Shown: one piece after another, positions 58,951 to 64,000 of the stretch
How the letters are laid out: each line of letters opens with the position of its first letter
Position numbering within the stretch: position 1 is the first letter of the stretch
Source of the DNA: Tetragonia tetragonoides
Taxonomy: Eukaryota > Streptophyta > Magnoliopsida > Caryophyllales > Aizoaceae
DNA: 64,000 nucleotides
Direction of reading: 5' to 3'
Assembly: GCA_038025085.1 (NCBI GenBank)
Contig: CM076144.1
Location: forward strand, 42,195,001-42,259,000
Program-made: the position numbers and the translations under genes
Notes under the pieces: model-generated
What the model was told of the DNA's origin: nothing
Databases searched by the model: none
Seen by the model: the letters and a program-made list of their open reading frames with translations, nothing else

Positions 58951-60296
58951 CCTTTGGCTCTGAAGAATCCCTTTGTTCTTCCTTTTCTTGCCTTGTGAAG
59001 TGGAAACGGTCCCTGTGTGTCCTTGTCTGATGTGCTATTTCCTAAATATAATACAAGTGATGGCGCTCACTAATCACTACTTAAGACATCCTTTCTCTTA
59101 ATCCCTTTCACATTGTTGCATCTACTGTTATTTGTTGGTGATGACGTGGTAGCCTTTGTATCATGATTCCAACTCACTCTTTCGATCATAGGCTGAAGAC
59201 CACTTGCATTATTGTGCCTGAACAACTGCACTGTGGTAGACATTAATTGTGCTCACTATGTTGCGTCGCATGTGTACTGCTGCACTTCACCTATCGCCCA
59301 CTGAGATCTGAGAGTATGCTAGTGCTCATCCTCTATAAAGCACTTGAACTGCATTTACTTTATATCAATCGACTTCACATTTTCAGAAACATATCAAGAC
59401 TTCATGCATTTTACTTGACATCAGTCTTAGACTTATACTGGTAACAATTGAATACAGTATTGGTTTCAGGTTTTCAGCCCTTCTTGAATACAGTGACTAA
59501 TCAATCTGGAGTCTTTTCTGATGTATTATGGCGTAAGAAGGGTTGCTATGCTGTCACTAGTTCAGTTCAACTTCAACTTATGGTGTTTGCACTTATAATC
59601 GTTGTTTCGGCACCTCACTGGAAATTCCCAGCCTACCATGTCCACCCTGAAGATTAGAGCTTATACTTACTGTTGTGCTATAGCAGGATTAAGCCCCACT
59701 TGTCTGTTATGTAGAAGGAGACTCCATGAGGCGCTCTGTCCTTGCGTTTTCATAACCATGTGTTGAGTTTTCAGAGTGTGAAAGCAAATAACAATATTGT
59801 TTCGCAGTCTTTCTGAGAAACATTGCATTCATCCTGTGAACTGAGCAACGATGCTCCATAAATTTAGGGGTCAAGGAGACGAGACAAAGTTACTTCAGAA
59901 GTGTGGTGATTTCACTGTTCATCTATCTGCAAGAGCTGAATAACAAATTTTCAGCATTGATTAATTTTTTAATGACCCTTCCATGAAGCCAACCCTGGTG
60001 TTAAGGGGAAGCAAACAAAGAATAATCTGTTCCTGTAACATGTGAATATATCATGCTGTATTGCTCACAGCTATTTTTGTTGTCTATATCCTTCTGTATT
60101 GGTATTTGGTAAGATTCTTTGAAACAATATCAACTGCAAGATATTCAACTTCAACACTTTCTCTTTCTGTTATTACTGCCCAACTCAACATTAAATATCA
60201 ATTAGCAGGATAGATTATTCTTACAACACTAGGAAAACAATGGGAAAATTGACTGGGGTTACAGCTGAGTTCATCTATCGGAAATCTTAATTACTA
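58951..60296. other. Intergenic region between two convergent genes
   Basis: Unique sequence containing the presumed 3' ends of the Lys/Glu-rich gene (plus) and the GH3 gene (minus). Short ORFs (59247-59657) show no domain. No repeat ends or RNA genes were seen. Confidence 0.45.
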
Positions 60297-63200
60297 TTAA
60301 GCCTTGGTAGGCTTTGTGGTAAGTCCATAACCGAACGGGAAAAGCGGGTCATAATTTGGATCACCAACATTCATAGGAAGCTGATTAACATTCTTGAACC
60401 AAGTCCTAGAAAGTTTTCCAGTGAATCCATAATCGCCAAACAGAACATCAGCAACACCCTGACCCTCAGTTCCTGGTAGCCAAGCAGCTACTAGGGCGTC
60501 TATCTGAGCCACATAGGGCTCGATCACAACAGGCCGGCCTGAGACGATGACAATGACACACTTCATGGCTCCACACACGTTTCTGATGGTGCTATAGCCT
60601 GGGTTGCTGATCGTTAAGTTCAGGCTGTCGCCAAATGTCTCGGCATATGGGACCTCACCCACCACAACAATGGCATGGGAGAACTTGTTGGACTTGACAA
60701 AGTGAGCATCAGGGTTCTCTTGGTACACCACTTGTGTCTTTGGATCAACTGTGTTCTTTATGGCTGTGAGGATTGTGGTTCCTGAAATTTTGGGCAAATT
60801 TGTCAGACAACTAGGCATGCCAGAAAAGGCTTCCAACCACAATCATGATTCATGAAAACTACACTTTTGAGTACTAAGGGAAACGATTCTGTTAGATATA
60901 CAACTTTGGTGCCATGTATAGTAAGAACTGATTAAATTTTGTTATCAATAAGGTTATTGCGGCCTTTTATTTTGTGCGGCCCACGAGTTAAATATATAAA
61001 CTGCAATACATGATTAATTTCTAGGAGTTGAATATAAGGGACCCAAATTGCAAAAAAAACACCCAAGGAAAAGTGTTTTGTTGAGATACCTTCAGTGTTG
61101 TTGTTGCCACTAAGTCCTTGCCACTGAATTGTCCATCCACCACATTGGTAACCCAGATTGTCAGCGTGGCTTCCGGCCACAAGAATCTTAGGCGCTTTCT
61201 TAGGAAGGGGCAGCACTGGCTTATCAGCACCTTTGCCATTCTTCAACAGCACGAGTGATTTCCTTGCAGCTTCCCTTGCTAGTTCTCTGTGCTCCTGTTT
61301 TAATTGGTGTCAGACTAAATATGTAACTCTTTGTGTACGAGACTAAGAAAGAGTAATGTGATCAATTATAGGGACAAACCTTGCTTCCGAGCTGGTCAAC
61401 GAAACTCGTATCAGCTAATGGGTTCTCAAATAGACCCATCTGAAACTTAACGCGTAAAATCCTGTAGACAGCATCATCAATTCTGCTCATAGGAATGATA
61501 TTGTTTTTCACTTGGGAAGTCAGGTCATCAATGAATTCTGGATAGTCATAAGGAACCATGACCTGCAATGTTTTCATGATTAAATTAGAGCGATTTTTCA
61601 CCCTAAGCTCCTAGTAAAGAATAGAGAATCCAGGGACAAAAATATAAATCCATCACTGTTATGGTTAAGTAAGAGTGATTTTTCACCCTAACTCAAGATT
61701 TTCCTTTAATGGCATTTTGCCATTGATAACAAATGATGATGACAAACGGGATTAGCAAAACAATCAAAACTCAACTCAGAAGTTACTAACCATGTCAACA
61801 CCAGCATGAATCCCAGCTTGAACAGAATATGAATAGTTAGCATGAGGTGGTGAGGTAATCCTGTCAAGGCCTTGCCAGTCCGAGATGACAAATCCCTGTC
61901 ACCATAATTTTTCTGTTAATATTCCCATAGGTAATTATGAACAAAGTTATCTCTGATTACTTGGAGTAAGAAAAGTCTTACCCTGAATTTCAATTTATTC
62001 TTAAGGAAACCAGTGATTAGATTGTAGTTAGCATGCATCTTAAGTCCATTGATGCTTGAGTAAGAGACCATGACTGAAGACACGCCGTTGATGATTGCGT
62101 TATAGTAGCCTGGCATGTGAATACTGAGCAATCCATGAAAGTCTATGACTGTATTGTTTTCATTGATGCCTTTAGTTGTGCCACCATCACCCACATAATG
62201 CTTAGCACAAGCAACAACATTTTTCCTGATAGCAAATAGAAAGATGGAAATAACAGAATCAGCTCATTACATCCACACTTCCACAGATAATCATTATGGA
62301 AAGTTGGAAACTATTTTTATTCACTGATATTAGTTTCTGCAATTTTCAGAAATCAAGGCATCATTTTTTTCTTTTCCTTTTTTGTGGGGATACTTCTCTT
62401 ATCTGGTTAAAAATGAGGAACGTAGTATCGAGAACAGGTTTCAGACTGAGTTCCTACTCAAGGATTTTAGAAATATTCAGAAATCAAGGCATGAATTGCT
62501 ATATGACATCAACTTTTTATTTTAATTAGCTTAAGGTTGATTGAAATCGTCACCAGCACACTGATAATGTACTCATATGCCTACAGAATACTGATATTAG
62601 GCCTTGTTGGCAGTGTTTGATGCTTTGGTTAACAAGATTGAATCAACTGGGGAAAAACTATCTGCTATTCAACTCAAAAATGGACCAACATTTCTTTTCT
62701 TTTCCCCCTTATCCCTTTTGTCCATTTGTTGATTTTAAGAGTTAGGGTGGTCCAGATAAATCATCACACTCACACTGTCACGCTCCTGTCAATCTACCAA
62801 AATAGACCATATAAGTTGCTGTTCTTTGACCACTAAAATATTCTGTTCTATCATAAATATATATCAATGCAACGTGTTAAAGGTTTCAGAAAGTAATGTA
62901 TCATATTCACATAAAGTATCAGAAGCCAATATGGACCTTCTATGTTTTGATATGTAAGAAAAAAACTGCTGGCAATGATATCAGATCTCTCTAAAGCAAG
63001 ATTTTTTAGCATGAATGTGATTAGGCGTGCAAAAGCTCTTAATATTTAAATGCAATATATGTATTTCACAAGACAGTTAGCAAGGAGAAGTATTCAGACT
63101 ACATCAGATTCTTCCATTTACTTAGCAAATAGACTAGTCATCAAAGTACATGAAGGATCAGATGCTTAAACAAACAAACAAACAAACAAAAAGTTGCGCG

Positions 63201-63878
63201 AAAGCACTTACGTGCCAGCAACATAGGGTGTTCCTTTTCTATAATTCTTTGGGGGTTCACCCTGTAAACCTGTTACAATAGGAGTAGTCATTGCTTGGAC
63301 AAGCTTTGGGTCCTCACTATAACTCTCATAACACCTCCCCCATCTGGGATCTCTGCAAACCTGTTAATAAAACAACAATTCAAATTTTGTAAGACTTATC
63401 TCTTCACTAAAATTCAATGTAATAGCTGTTCTCTAAGAGCTGAAAATTCTACGTACAGCGATACAAGGTGCAAAGGTGTAAGGAATGCCGGTAGCTCTAA
63501 CTTCTAGGGCAGTCGCAGCTCCGATTCTCTTAATAAGTTCAGGGTCCCTGATACATTGGAGATTTAAGCATAAAATTTTCAACTTCTACATGAAGTATGT
63601 TTATACAAGAAAGCTAATAAAAGCAATAACCCATTATTTTTAGTTTAGATGCTAAAACTAATAACCAAATTACCTAGTTGCTCCTAAACCTACATTGTGA
63701 GGAAAAATAGTGGCTTTGTAAACATTGCCATGACCATGAACAGCATCAATCCCATAAATCATAGGAATCCCAAGGCGTGTCGAAAGCGCCCCTTTTTGGA
63801 ATTCATTTACCATGTTAATCCATGTCTCAGGTGAGGCCTTTTCAGCTGGTACACTTCCTCCTCCACTTAACACACTCC
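60297..63878 (-). CDS. GH3 beta-glucosidase / beta-D-glucan exohydrolase, 5' end beyond right edge
   Basis: Removes glucose from beta-glucans and oligosaccharides in the cell wall space (known for plant GH3 ExoI-type enzymes). Exons on minus: 63674-63878, 63457-63547, 63212-63360, 61982-62225, 61791-61895, 61380-61562, 61090-61294, 60297-60781. All are GT-AG with matching phases: 2 nt completing a codon, then 554 residues and a TAA stop. Conserved blocks: [66 protein letters not shown] (the Asp of SDW is the nucleophile), [28 protein letters not shown] and [19 protein letters not shown] (the acid/base Glu region). Family members are about 620-660 residues, so the signal peptide and first part lie beyond 64000. 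No disruption was seen; it is probably functional. Confidence 0.95.
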
Positions 63879-64000
63879 CTTAAATCAACCAAAAATCAAA
63901 TTTTACATCAACTACAGAGAAAAACAAAAACAAAAAACAAAAAAGATCTTTTTTTTTCTTCTTTTTTTCTTTTGCTGCTAATAGAAAACAACAAGATCTG

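Overview
This is nuclear DNA from a flowering plant, most likely a eudicot. The evidence is spliced genes with GT-AG introns, a plant plasma-membrane syntaxin, a plant GH3 beta-glucan exohydrolase, and dense Ty3/Gypsy, hAT-type, LINE and SINE-like repeats. I cannot name the species.

Layout. (1) 57-11273, minus: a SYP132-like Qa-SNARE gene. Twelve coding exons (250 codons) can be read; the last exon lies off the left edge. Its introns hold a 5'-truncated LINE-like copy (4150-5370), a hAT-type MITE (6084-6732) and a tRNA-derived SINE (about 10204-10372). (2) 11274-17443: the syntaxin upstream region, AAACTGG arrays, a large TAA microsatellite, a Harbinger-like MITE and a 548-bp tandem duplication; no gene recognised. 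(3) 17449-51910: a nested retrotransposon pair. Element A (Tat-like Ty3/Gypsy, target duplication GGCGC) has been split by element B (31393-50408, target duplication TAACC). A has no gag or protease. It has a decayed pol and, between pol and its 3' LTR, two intron-containing genes in antisense orientation that encode plant-mobile-domain-like proteins. B has two gag regions around a protease, a decayed pol with two RNase H domains, and LTRs of 3.6 and 4.3 kb. (4) 51911-55640: AT-rich flank with a Helitron-like 3' end, a tRNA-like sequence, a hairpin matching one at 12525 in inverted orientation, and hAT-like MITEs. (5) 55640-58950, plus: a lysine/glutamate-rich coiled-coil protein gene with an intron in its 5' leader. 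(6) 60297-63878, minus: a GH3 beta-glucosidase gene running off the right edge.

The host genes look intact and unrelated to each other. Three retroelement observations deserve most attention. The antisense cargo genes of A keep spliceable introns. GCGG/CCGC-rich promoter-like modules occur in A's LTRs and upstream of both cargo genes. The inner element B, which must be the younger insertion, has visibly more diverged LTRs than A. All homology statements are from reading the sequence; no search or alignment program was run.
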